This document shows positions 1 to 7,203 of a stretch of 48,916 nt of DNA, piece after piece; within the stretch, counting starts at the first letter, position 1, and each line of letters starts with the position of its first letter. Under the pieces are notes generated by a model. It was not told the origin of the DNA, ran no database searches, and saw nothing but the letters and a program-made list of their open reading frames with translations. The stretch is from Bacteroidales bacterium. GTDB taxonomy: Bacteria > Bacteroidota > Bacteroidia > Bacteroidales > Muribaculaceae. Position numbers and translations under genes: made by a program. The DNA lies in contig DXXM01000025.1 in assembly GCA_019416285.1 (NCBI GenBank), forward strand, positions 1-48,916, in the 5' to 3' direction.

Positions 1-356
1 TGGAAATGCGGCGAGGAGGTTTCGAGGTGGCGCACTATTATATATTGCGTGTCCCGGATGCCCATACATTCCATATATTCTTTCGCCAACTGAACCATAA
101 ACTCATAGGTGAGACGGGGCAAATCTGCCCTGTCGAAACTCACGGCGATGTGTCCGATTGGTTTGCTGATTCTCTTGTTGAGACTCGCCCCGATGTCGAA
201 ACTGTCCACAATTCTGCGGTAGTCATTGCCGAGAATTCCGTCGGAATCTATCACTCGCCAAGTGTCGGGGGTAAACTGTTCCTTGTCGTGGAACTCACGC
301 ATAACATATCCCACGATGCCGGATGCGGCTCCCTTTGCGAGTATTTTAGCTATCAT
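1..356 (-). CDS. Relaxase (MobB-like), N-terminal part, cut by window edge
   Basis: The reverse strand from 356 opens with ATG and stays open to base 1, giving about 118 residues of a Pfam Relaxase (MobP/BmgA-type) protein. Such relaxases nick oriT and stay covalently bound to the DNA strand during conjugative mobilization. Visible hallmarks are GAASGIVGYVM near the start, a PIGHIAVSF block with the first conserved histidine, and QYIIVRHLE followed by PHF, where the HxH metal site of the family lies. The start is fixed by an ATGA overlap with the stop codon of the upstream MobC-like gene, which implies translational coupling. The C-terminus lies outside the window. The family call is firm; the host range and helper element are unknown. 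Confidence 0.85.
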   Translation of the reverse strand, partial: MIAKILAKGAASGIVGYVMREFHDKEQFTPDTWRVIDSDGILGNDYRRIVDSFDIGASLNKRISKPIGHIAVSFDRADLPRLTYEFMVQLAKEYMECMGIRDTQYIIVRHLETSSPHF

Positions 357-739
357 AATAATGAGGAATTTGAGGTTTTCAACTTGCCAAGAGTGGCTAA
401 AATCCCATCGAGACAAGCCTCTGCTTTACGCTTTGTCGAGGGCCATGAGTTAGCCTGACAAGCCTTGACCTGAGCGTTGAGATTCTTGCCTTGATACATC
501 AGTTCGCGTATTGCCTCACGTTCAAAATCGGTGAGACGACCGACAATCGAGAGCCTGAATGCCGAGATTCTAAGCAGTTCGGCGATGCTGACACCGGCGG
601 CTGCGGCCTTGGCTTTCACCTCGCGCTCTTCGGCATCGGTAAAATTCACAGAGACTTTGCGGTCTCTTTTATCACTGGATTCTTTCTTCGGTCGCCCGCG
701 GAGTTTTACACCGGGAGCGTCCTGATTGAACTTTCTCAT
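353..739 (-). CDS. MobC-like mobilization accessory protein
   Basis: This 128-residue protein begins MRKFNQDAPGV and carries a basic segment (GRPKKESSDKRDRK), then a ribbon-helix-helix-like stretch VSVNFTDAEEREVKAKAAAAGVSIAELLRISAF and a helical tail. That arrangement is typical of Bacteroides MobA/MobC accessory proteins, which bind oriT and help the relaxase form the relaxosome. The reading frame is open upstream to 832, but the methionine at 739 gives the usual family length and leaves the repeat-rich DNA at 748-915 outside the coding region. Its stop overlaps the relaxase start by four bases. The role is inferred from family and position. Confidence 0.75.
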   Translation of the reverse strand: MRKFNQDAPGVKLRGRPKKESSDKRDRKVSVNFTDAEEREVKAKAAAAGVSIAELLRISAFRLSIVGRLTDFEREAIRELMYQGKNLNAQVKACQANSWPSTKRKAEACLDGILATLGKLKTSNSSLL

Positions 740-747
740 TTGTTGAG

Positions 748-915
748 TTGGGGATGGTGACCGCAGGGAACAGAGAGCGTCCTTCGGGATGCGAGGGGTT
801 TCGGGTTGGGAATTTTTCACCTCCCGAAACATACCCTTGCATCCCCAACTAACATCCCCAACTAATCCACTATCGTTTCTTAGTTGTGCGCTGACGGTAA
901 CCGCTCCCTGCGGTC
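748..915. other. Candidate oriT: nested inverted and direct repeats
   Basis: The gap between the MobC-like and DUF3408-like genes holds several exact repeats. CATCCCCAACTAA occurs twice in tandem (840-852 and 853-865), and its ten-base core is found inverted at 748-757. GACCGCAGGGA at 760-770 is repeated inverted at 905-915. GTTTCGGG at 798-805 pairs with CCCGAAAC at 823-830. Position directly before the mobilization genes and the density of repeats fit an origin of transfer or relaxosome binding region. The nick site cannot be placed from sequence alone. Confidence 0.5.
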
Positions 916-925
916 GGGTTAGACA

Positions 926-1405
926 TTAGAGCTTGCGCCAGATTTCGAAGTCGTCGATATACTGTTTCAGATGCTCGGCTATGATGGCGTTAGCATAGCT
1001 GCTGACGGTAGTGCCACGGTCGCCGAGGATTCTTGAAACACGCTCAAGCTGGTCCCACAGGTCGCCTTCGATGTTCAGGGCATGACGGTTCACCAGCTTT
1101 GTCGGAGTAAGGAATGTAACCTTGAACTCGGCGAAGTCCGATTTGCGCTGTTGCTTGCCAATGCGCTGTTGTTTCGGCGGCTCGGTTGTGGCGGTTGCTT
1201 CGGTTGCTGGCTGCTCGTTTTCAAACAGATTGTCTGCGTTGGCAGGAGTGGTGCTGTTAACAGTGTTGTCGCTGTTGATTGCGTTGGAGGAATTAGTAGA
1301 GTTATCGGGTTGCATGATAATTTGTGGGTTAGAGGTTAATACTTTGGATTTGGCTGCATCGGTCAACTCGGTTGACTTGGATGCGGTGGATTTATTTGTT
1401 TTCAT
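926..1405 (-). CDS. DUF3408-like element protein
   Basis: A 159-residue protein starting MKTNKSTASKS. The first 80 residues are low-complexity and polar (S, T, N, A rich). The last 70 hold a compact domain with VTFLTPTKLVNRHALNIEG, LWDQLERVSRILGD and SYANAIIAEHLKQY, which resembles the C-terminal part of DUF3408 proteins found in Bacteroides conjugative and mobilizable elements. The start at 1405 overlaps the end of the primase gene by 14 bases, so the two are probably co-translated. A DNA-binding or partition role is plausible for such proteins but is not shown here. Confidence in the gene is high and in the family moderate. Confidence 0.6.
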   Translation of the reverse strand: MKTNKSTASKSTELTDAAKSKVLTSNPQIIMQPDNSTNSSNAINSDNTVNSTTPANADNLFENEQPATEATATTEPPKQQRIGKQQRKSDFAEFKVTFLTPTKLVNRHALNIEGDLWDQLERVSRILGDRGTTVSSYANAIIAEHLKQYIDDFEIWRKL

Positions 1406-2279
1406 TGGAAATTGTGTTTGGAGTGAAACTTCGATTGACAAGAAAATCATTCAAATCGTTGAACTCGGAGTAGAGGGTGGAGCGGTCAATCACAGCAAAG
1501 CCATATATGGCTGTCAACTCGGCGAGTGCTGTTTGTCCGGCATTGTCGTTGTCAAGGTAGCAGTTGATGGCGGTGTAACCTTTGAGATAAGGCACAGCCT
1601 TGTTGACATTGACAACCGAGTTGAGTATGATTGCGTCGGCTCCGCTGATGATGCCGAGTGCGTTGGCAGAGAGATAATCAATAAATCCCTCAAACACGAC
1701 GCACTCTGTTGACGGTCCGTCTCTCGACCACGGCAGATATGAGATGTCCTTGCGTCCCCGGCAACCTTTGAAATATCTGTTGCGCAGTTCACAGCCTCCG
1801 CTGACATTCTCAAATGCCACAGCAAAATAAGACTTACCGTTGAAGCTGTAATGAGCCTCCTTGCAGTTCGCCTTTACGATGTGTGCCGGAATACCACGCT
1901 CTTGGAGGTATGCGACAAGTGCGCGGTGTTCCAGTGGCACGACCTCAAACCGCTCCACACTCGGTGCAGAGTGTCGCGGAGCAAAAGAGGTAGCGACTGT
2001 CTGCACCGATGGCACAGGATAGCTGTTGGCGATGCAACGCATGAGATAGCGCAGGTCGGTTGACTGATACAACTCGGTTGCCAGGTCTATGATGTTACCT
2101 CCTTTGCCAATACCGAAATCATACCAGCAGTTGAGTGTTGTCTCGACCTTGAACGATGGCGTCTGTTCCTGTCGCAACGGCGACTTATACCAGAGCCTCG
2201 TTCCTTTTTTCACCGCTGGTTCGTGTCCGAGACGGGACAAGAAGGCGGCTAAAGGGATTGTTTTAATCTCTTTAAGCAT
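1392..2279 (-). CDS. Toprim-domain DNA primase of the mobile element
   Basis: A 295-residue DnaG-like primase. The N-terminus contains YKSPLRQEQTPSFKVE and CWYDFGIGKGGNIIDLA, the CHC2-type region of Bacteroides element primases but without an obvious full zinc-ligand set. The Toprim domain follows, with the acidic glutamate motif in CVVFEGFIDYLSA and the paired aspartates in NCYLDNDNAGQ. Such proteins lay down primers to convert transferred single-stranded DNA into duplex or to replicate the excised circle. It lies 74 bases after the RepA-like ATPase gene on the same strand, and the pair probably forms the element's replication module. Confidence 0.85.
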   Translation of the reverse strand: MLKEIKTIPLAAFLSRLGHEPAVKKGTRLWYKSPLRQEQTPSFKVETTLNCWYDFGIGKGGNIIDLATELYQSTDLRYLMRCIANSYPVPSVQTVATSFAPRHSAPSVERFEVVPLEHRALVAYLQERGIPAHIVKANCKEAHYSFNGKSYFAVAFENVSGGCELRNRYFKGCRGRKDISYLPWSRDGPSTECVVFEGFIDYLSANALGIISGADAIILNSVVNVNKAVPYLKGYTAINCYLDNDNAGQTALAELTAIYGFAVIDRSTLYSEFNDLNDFLVNRSFTPNTISNENK

Positions 2280-2353
2280 ATCGAAAATATGTATTGTGGA
2301 TTTGGTTCAGGTTCAGCTTACATATATACACCCCGTACTGAACCGAACTTAAA

Positions 2354-3385
2354 TCAGTAATAAAAATTTGGGTTGTATGAGTATGTGCCGTTTTCTCGGA
2401 CTACCATCCGTTTGTTCATCAGAAATGATTTCAGTTTCGTCACTTTGCCGTCACCGTATGGAAACCCGCAGGCGGCATAGGCTCTCTTGATGCTGTACTC
2501 GCAGTTCTGACAGCCTTTTATCGCGCCGTTGGCAAAAGCCTTTTCAAGAGCCTGTCGGTGCTGTTCGGGAGTAAGCTCCGAGTATGAGAAGGTCTGAACC
2601 TTTGATTTCCCGGCAAAGGTATAATCTGTGGCGATTTCCGGCAGACCTGCTTCGTTGACAATGAAAGCAAACGGCGGGAAGTCCATTGAGCGGATACAGG
2701 ATGCCGACACCTCGGTTACTTCACTGTCCGTAGTGCTTTTGCAGACTTGCAACACGGTCTCCGCCTTGTTGTTGAGTTCGGTGCCTACATGACCGCGCAC
2801 GTTATCATCGCTCTTGTTGAGGTGCAGAACCGTGTGGATATGTATCTGATACTTGTCCGTCCACTCCATCAGCTTGCCGATAAGCTTTGACGATTCAATG
2901 GCGTTGTTGATGTCGAACATCAGGTCGCGTACTCCGTCTATTATGACCAGTCCGACATTGGGTGTGTTTGCGATAGCATTGTCGATAAGTTCAAGGCGAA
3001 GGTCGGGCGTAATGGCGCGGAGCTGGGCGAAGATCAGATTTTCGGGATGCCTGTCATCCGGAAGTCCGGCAAGGCGCAACGCACGTTTCATCACCCGCTG
3101 GCAGTGGTGCGGACTTTGCTCGGTGTCGAAGTAGAGGATAGTGCGCTTGTCGTCTGGAAACTCGGCGATGTAACGCAACACCTCCCCGTTGGTGAGCGCA
3201 GCCGCGAGAATGGCACTCACGTTGAATGTCTTTTTGCTTTTCGCCTTACCAGTCGATGCGGAGAAGTTGCCGAGTGTGCCGATTGCCGAACCGTTGCAAA
3301 AGAGAACTTCCGGGCTTCTGACAATCTCGTCCGTAACTCTGAGCTGATATGACTGCCAGAGCCGATTCAATTCCTGCGCATCCAT
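2354..3385 (-). CDS. RepA/RecA-like ATPase (element helicase)
   Basis: A 343-residue AAA/RecA-fold protein of the RepA-helicase type found in Bacteroides mobilizable elements. The phosphate-binding loop lies around residues 36-53 (GNFSASTGKAKSKKT, a divergent Walker A), and VGLVIIDGVRDL is the Walker B strand with its aspartate. LHLNKSDDNVRGHVGTE matches the sensor and hexamer-contact region of this family. A C-terminal winged-helix-like part follows. It probably unwinds DNA during replication of the excised form. Its ATG overlaps the stop codon of the upstream helix-turn-helix gene by one base (TAATG), a sign of coupled translation. Confidence 0.75.
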   Translation of the reverse strand: MDAQELNRLWQSYQLRVTDEIVRSPEVLFCNGSAIGTLGNFSASTGKAKSKKTFNVSAILAAALTNGEVLRYIAEFPDDKRTILYFDTEQSPHHCQRVMKRALRLAGLPDDRHPENLIFAQLRAITPDLRLELIDNAIANTPNVGLVIIDGVRDLMFDINNAIESSKLIGKLMEWTDKYQIHIHTVLHLNKSDDNVRGHVGTELNNKAETVLQVCKSTTDSEVTEVSASCIRSMDFPPFAFIVNEAGLPEIATDYTFAGKSKVQTFSYSELTPEQHRQALEKAFANGAIKGCQNCEYSIKRAYAACGFPYGDGKVTKLKSFLMNKRMVVRENGTYSYNPNFYY

Positions 3386-3702
3386 TATTGTCTCGCTTTT
3401 TCAAGAATGAGACGCTCCACATCGCTCTGACGGTAGCACACCTTCTTCCCGACTTTTACCGGGATTAGGATATTGTTTCGGTTCCAGTTCCAGAGGGTGG
3501 TATGGCACACGCCAAATTTCTCCATCACCTCTTTCTTGGTGAGCAAGACCTCCTGTGCCGCGCTGACCATAGCCGGTAGCAGCTCCGTCTTTGCGGCCTC
3601 GATTGTCTGTCTTACCAGCTCAACGAGGTCTTCAAGTTTGACATTGAGCGTAACGCCGGTCACGCCACTGTTGATTAACTCTAATAGATTTGTCATAGGC
3701 AA
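3385..3702 (-). CDS. Helix-turn-helix (excisionase/MerR-like) protein
   Basis: A 105-residue protein. The first 50 residues are helical (LLELINSGVTGVTLNVKLEDLVELVRQTIEAA). The C-terminal half is a winged helix-turn-helix of the HTH_17/excisionase type: LLTKKEVMEKFGVCHTTLWNWNRNNILIPVKVGKKVCYRQSDVERLI. Proteins of this kind sit before replication genes in Bacteroides elements and act either as a directionality factor for excision or as a transcription regulator. The start may be 3702 or the second methionine at 3696. It is the first gene of the run toward the relaxase. Confidence 0.75.
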   Translation of the reverse strand: MPMTNLLELINSGVTGVTLNVKLEDLVELVRQTIEAAKTELLPAMVSAAQEVLLTKKEVMEKFGVCHTTLWNWNRNNILIPVKVGKKVCYRQSDVERLILEKARQ

Positions 3703-3848
3703 ATACTATGTCGCCGGATTGTTAAGAGCTGAACGATTTTGGCGACGTTAGAAACCGTTTAGCCGCCGTTCCGTCCGAAACGGCGATGCAAAGATAATGG
3801 ACGACTGCCCGCTTTGCAATAGCTATAACACACTGTATCAGCCAAATA

Positions 3849-3891
3849 AATTCGTTTAATTTCGTTGATGCAATTAAACGAATTAAACGAA
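3849..3891. repeat. Inverted and direct repeats around TTAAACGAA
   Basis: TTCGTTTAATT at 3851-3861 is exactly inverted as AATTAAACGAA at 3872-3882, and a further TTAAACGAA follows directly at 3883-3891. The site lies about 150 bases upstream of the helix-turn-helix gene. It could be the operator for that protein, or an iteron set for the replication ATPase. No promoter element could be fixed with confidence. Confidence 0.5.
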
Positions 3892-3928
3892 CTGAATAGA
3901 GAAAAATCAAAGTGGATACAAACGGAAA

Positions 3929-3960
3929 AAGCCACCCGACCGCAAGCGGTCAGATGGCTT
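3929..3960 (-). terminator. Intrinsic terminator after the 3983-4960 gene
   Basis: Read on the reverse strand, AAGCCA pairs with TGGCTT and the inner GACCGC pairs with GCGGTC across a two-base loop, followed by a T run (GGCTTTTTCC). It lies 22 bases after the stop codon of the gene that ends at 3983. Confidence 0.8.
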
Positions 3961-3982
3961 CAGTATGATAAAGATTCGGGCG

Positions 3983-4960
3983 CTATGCCGCCTCAAAATG
4001 GATTCTGATATTGTCGAGATTCTTTTTATCCTGTCCCATATCAATCATGCGCTTGCCTCCCATCATAGGAGTGGTGAGCTGCTGATGGGCTTTCTGCACT
4101 CCGCGCAGACCGACAAACTTGTGTTCGGGATAATGTTCCGACAGGGCATCGTGGAATGTAGAAATGTCGCAACTGCGTATGTGCGAATCTTCGTGAAGAT
4201 AGATATACAGCATGGCGAGGTCATTGCCGCTCGACCGGAGTTTCAGGAACTCCGATATTTTGCCCTTGATGCGGTCAGTGTTGTCGGGTATGAGGTTGTC
4301 GAGGGTTTCACGGACTTTTTTCCTGCCGCGCTTCCTCGGTTCTTTCTTTTCATCGGTCATTTCAGCCTCGGTGCTGTCCGCTGTGGCTGCCGATTCTTCC
4401 TCGTCAAATTCGGCGATTGCCGAATCGGTAACAGGCACGACACTACCCATCGACTTTTGAATCTTTCGGAAATTATCCCAATCCTGTCGAGTACGGTGTT
4501 CATTCTGGATACTTCTACGAATGATGAAATAAATCATGGCGCGGGCCATAAGACGATTGAAGAATCCGGATTCTTTATCCTGTATGATTTCTTCATTATA
4601 AGACACCATCAGCTCCCAACTGTTGCCGAAGTATAGCCATGCGAGCATTGCCGGAGCAATGGTATCCGGATTTTCTGACTGAAAATCTCTAAGTATCGTT
4701 CTGCCTATGTCAGCGTCCTCCAATAACTTCTCAAGATCGTCAAATCCTTCATCCCTATTGTCTGCCATACGAGATTTGACGGCATTGGCATAAGCGGGGG
4801 CGATAGATTGGGCATACAGAAAAATCTGTTGAAAACCTGAACGGTCGCGCTTGCTCACTTCCTCGGCAAAAGCGCAGTATTCCTCGCGGTGGGTATCAAG
4901 CCATTCCTTTATAAGCGACTTGAATTGTTCGTGCGTTATTGTACGGGGCTCTATTTTCAT
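3983..4960 (-). CDS. Element cargo protein of unknown function
   Basis: A 325-residue soluble protein that I do not recognise with certainty. Residues 1-170 look all-helical (EQFKSLIKEWLDTHREEYCAFAEEVSKRD; MARAMIYFIIRRSIQNEH). There follows an acidic stretch and a very basic AT-hook-like segment EPRKRGRKKVRE around residues 207-218. The C-terminal 100 residues hold another helical domain (LRSSGNDLAMLYIYLHEDSHI; TFHDALSEHYPEHKFVGLRGVQKAHQ). It has its own terminator and lies between the replication genes and the tRNA-side end of the element. DNA binding is possible given the basic segment. Similar helical proteins occur in Bacteroides elements, but no function can be assigned. Confidence 0.7.
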   Translation of the reverse strand: MKIEPRTITHEQFKSLIKEWLDTHREEYCAFAEEVSKRDRSGFQQIFLYAQSIAPAYANAVKSRMADNRDEGFDDLEKLLEDADIGRTILRDFQSENPDTIAPAMLAWLYFGNSWELMVSYNEEIIQDKESGFFNRLMARAMIYFIIRRSIQNEHRTRQDWDNFRKIQKSMGSVVPVTDSAIAEFDEEESAATADSTEAEMTDEKKEPRKRGRKKVRETLDNLIPDNTDRIKGKISEFLKLRSSGNDLAMLYIYLHEDSHIRSCDISTFHDALSEHYPEHKFVGLRGVQKAHQQLTTPMMGGKRMIDMGQDKKNLDNIRIHFEAA

Positions 4961-5170
4961 TAATTATGTGATGTAAACGGCGGGACTTAATTGCCCCGCA
5001 ATCTACAAAACCAGCAATCCGATTGAATGGTTCACCCGCCGACGTTTATTAAAAAATGTAAAAAGATTTATTTTGCGTTCATTCAGTTGCGTAAACCACG
5101 TTTCAGCACCGTTCAAACGTGTGTGTCATAGGTAACTTTATAGGTAACTCGCATGATTTAGCTTGAATGA
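4961..5170. other. Element end next to tRNA-Phe, no gene seen
   Basis: This AT-rich stretch lies between the last element gene and the tRNA terminator. It contains two near-identical copies of ATAGGTAACT (around 5127-5150), which could be arm-type integrase or Xis sites. No integrase gene is seen here. The far end of the element, outside the window, should carry the integrase and a copy of the attachment core if integration was at the tRNA. Confidence 0.35.
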
Positions 5171-5211
5171 AAAATCGCCAACAATCTACAGGTTAGATTA
5201 TTAGCGATTTT
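5171..5211 (-). terminator. Terminator of tRNA-Phe
   Basis: On the reverse strand AAAATCGC (from 5211) pairs with GCGATTTT (ending at 5171), with an inner AATCT/AGATT stem, followed by a T run. It starts six bases after the tRNA 3' end, and may also be part of the element attachment region. Confidence 0.7.
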
Positions 5212-5216
5212 AGAGG

Positions 5217-5289
5217 TGGTGCCACCAGGAATCGAACCGGGGACACAAGGATTTTCAGTCCTTTGCTCTACCAACTGAGCTATGGCACC
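5217..5289 (-). tRNA. tRNA-Phe (GAA)
   Basis: The reverse strand folds as a normal tRNA: acceptor GGTGCCA/TGGCACC, D arm with AGCTCAGTTGGTAGAGC, anticodon stem with GGACTGAAAATCC (anticodon GAA), and T arm with GGTTCGATTCC. The discriminator is A, and the encoded 3' end reads ACC rather than ACCA, so CCA is completed after transcription. It is preceded by a TACCTTTG promoter box and lies at the boundary of the mobile element, a usual integration target. Confidence 0.97.
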
Positions 5290-5340
5290 AATTTATTCTG
5301 CAAAACCTTAGTAAAAACCTTTTGTTTTTGTTTTGCGTTG

Positions 5341-5372
5341 CAAAGGTAGACAGTTTTTTTGATATGTGCAAA
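5341..5372 (-). promoter_or_regulatory. Promoter of tRNA-Phe
   Basis: Reverse strand TACCTTTG (5348-5341) is a perfect Bacteroidota -7 box, with TTTG (5372-5369) about 20 bases upstream as the -33 box. Confidence 0.75.
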
Positions 5373-5389
5373 TTTTTGATGATATTTTT

Positions 5390-5449
5390 TGATGAATTTT
5401 GATCTGATACCTCCAGATATCATTCATCAGGTATCTTCAGATACTTTTT
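5390..5449 (+). promoter_or_regulatory. Possible attenuator-like hairpins
   Basis: TGATGAAT (5390-5397) pairs with ATTCATCA (5422-5429), and GTATC-TTCA-GATAC (5431-5444) followed by five T residues looks like an intrinsic terminator. GATACCT (5406-5412) could instead pair with AGGTATC (5429-5435), which would destroy the terminator stem. Apart from this and the promoter below, the 390-base gap 5290-5678 shows no gene. Confidence 0.35.
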
Positions 5450-5577
5450 AAGCGCTCAGACATAGATATGAAACAGAGAGAGTACCACTATTTTCACACA
5501 GTTGGAAGCATATTTAGGTGCTATGGCTTTACAGATATTTTAAATCTGTAATATTGGTAATTATATCGGTGATTTAT

Positions 5578-5611
5578 TTTGTTGGAGTTTCAAATGTTTG
5601 TCTTAAATTTG
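5578..5611 (+). promoter_or_regulatory. Promoter of the redox/ECF operon
   Basis: TTTG at 5578-5581 and TAAATTTG at 5604-5611 fit the Bacteroidota -33 and -7 boxes (spacer 22, slightly long). The leader to the start at 5679 is about 60 bases and contains AGACCAATCA twice (5642-5651 and 5660-5669), a possible regulator site. Confidence 0.5.
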
Positions 5612-5678
5612 CAATATTGAAAATAACAGCTCAATTTTAATAGACCAATCAATTTTCACAGACCAATCACACAATAAA

Positions 5679-7178
5679 ATGTTACGGAAATTAAGACAGA
5701 CATTGGCTTTTATCGTCATTCTGCTGATAACATTGCTTTTCCTTGATTTCAGCGGGACTATCCATGCCTGGTTCGGATGGCTGGCAAAGATCCAGTTTCT
5801 TCCTGCGCTGCTTGCGCTCAACGTCGGTGTTATGGTCGGACTTGTGGCTCTTACCCTGCTTTTCGGGCGCATCTATTGTTCGGTCATCTGTCCGCTCGGC
5901 ATCATGCAGGACGGTTTCGCGTGGCTCGGAAAGAAGGCGAAGAAGAACCGCTACAGGTATTCGCCGGCCAAGAGCATCCTGCGCTACGTGATGCTCGCAC
6001 TCATGGTGATAGCCGTGGTGCTCGGAATCGGTTCGTTTGTGGCCCTGCTCGCGCCCTACAGCGCCTATGGCCGCATAGTCCAGAGTCTCCTCGCACCTGT
6101 GTGGGCCTGGGGCAACAATCTGCTCGCTCAGTGGGCCGAGAGCCATGAGAGTTATGCGTTTTACACCGTCGACGTGTGGATGCGCGGCCTTTCAACCCTC
6201 ATCGTAGGCTCTGCGACGCTCGTCATCCTCGCGGTGCTTGCGTGGCGCAACGGTCGCACCTACTGCAACACCATCTGTCCCGTCGGTACGGTGCTCGGTT
6301 TCCTCTCACGCTATTCGATGTTCAAGCCGGTCATCGACACTTCAAAGTGTAACGGCTGCGGACTCTGCGCTCGTAACTGCAAGGCGGCCTGTATCGACAG
6401 CAAGAACCATTCGATTGACTATTCGCGCTGTGTCGACTGCATGGACTGTATCGAAAAATGCCATCAGGGAGCCATCTCCTACACCCGCCGCCGTCCGGCT
6501 GCTGTGGGCGTGAAACCCGCAGATGCCGTGCGCCCCGCAGCTTCCGCCGACGCCTCGCGCCGCCAGTTTCTCGGCGTGACCGCAGCCATCACCGCCGCAG
6601 CCACTATGAAGGCTCAGGAGAAGACCGTCGACGGCGGTCTCGCCGTGATTGCCGACAAGAAAATCCCTGTCCGCAAGACCCGCATAGTTCCTCCGGGGGC
6701 CAAGAGCATAAAGAACCTTACATCCCACTGCACAGCCTGTCAGCTCTGTGTCTCGGTGTGTCCCAACGGAGTGCTCCGTCCCTCGGGCGATCTGATGACG
6801 CTGATGCAGCCTGAGTCGTCATACGAGCGGGGCTACTGCCGTCCCGAGTGTACGAAGTGTTCCGACGTATGTCCCGCCGGTGCAATCCTGCCTATTGACG
6901 CCGCTGACAAGTCGTCGATTCAGATCGGTCATGCCGTCTGGGTCAAGGAAAACTGCGTGCCGCTGACCGATGGAGTCGAGTGCGGCAACTGCGCACGCCA
7001 TTGTCCTGTCGGAGCCATCATGATGGTGCCCTCCAATCCTTCCGATGAGACCTCGCGCAAGATACCCGTGGTGAACACCGAGCGCTGTATCGGCTGCGGT
7101 GCCTGCGAGAATCTCTGCCCCGCGCGTCCTTTCAGCGCCATCTATGTCGAGGGCCACGAAGTACACCGCACAATCTGA
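5679..7178 (+). CDS. NapH-NapG-like membrane iron-sulfur fusion protein
   Basis: A 499-residue electron-transfer protein. Residues 1-190 hold about four membrane segments with NapH/CcoG-type CxxxCP motifs at 67-72 (CSVICP) and 196-201 (CNTICP). Two [4Fe-4S] motifs follow at 224-234 and 251-261. A linker then carries RRQFLGVTAAITAAA at 294-308, which looks like an internal twin-arginine signal, and four more cysteine clusters at 351-361, 387-398, 435-442 and 470-480, as in NapG. It reads as NapH and NapG domains in one chain, able to take electrons from the membrane quinone pool to ferredoxin-like centres on the outer face. It starts an operon with an exported aldo/keto reductase 25 bases downstream, its likely partner. 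The substrate is unknown. Confidence 0.85.
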   Translation: MLRKLRQTLAFIVILLITLLFLDFSGTIHAWFGWLAKIQFLPALLALNVGVMVGLVALTLLFGRIYCSVICPLGIMQDGFAWLGKKAKKNRYRYSPAKSILRYVMLALMVIAVVLGIGSFVALLAPYSAYGRIVQSLLAPVWAWGNNLLAQWAESHESYAFYTVDVWMRGLSTLIVGSATLVILAVLAWRNGRTYCNTICPVGTVLGFLSRYSMFKPVIDTSKCNGCGLCARNCKAACIDSKNHSIDYSRCVDCMDCIEKCHQGAISYTRRRPAAVGVKPADAVRPAASADASRRQFLGVTAAITAAATMKAQEKTVDGGLAVIADKKIPVRKTRIVPPGAKSIKNLTSHCTACQLCVSVCPNGVLRPSGDLMTLMQPESSYERGYCRPECTKCSDVCPAGAILPIDAADKSSIQIGHAVWVKENCVPLTDGVECGNCARHCPVGAIMMVPSNPSDETSRKIPVVNTERCIGCGACENLCPARPFSAIYVEGHEVHRTI

Positions 7179-7203
7179 CAAATTGCCTGAACTGAATATA
7201 TTT

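Noticed and set aside
3722..3910. 62-codon reverse open frame upstream of the HTH gene
   Set aside because: It covers the TTAAACGAA repeats and has no recognisable domain or start signal; more likely chance in AT-rich DNA.
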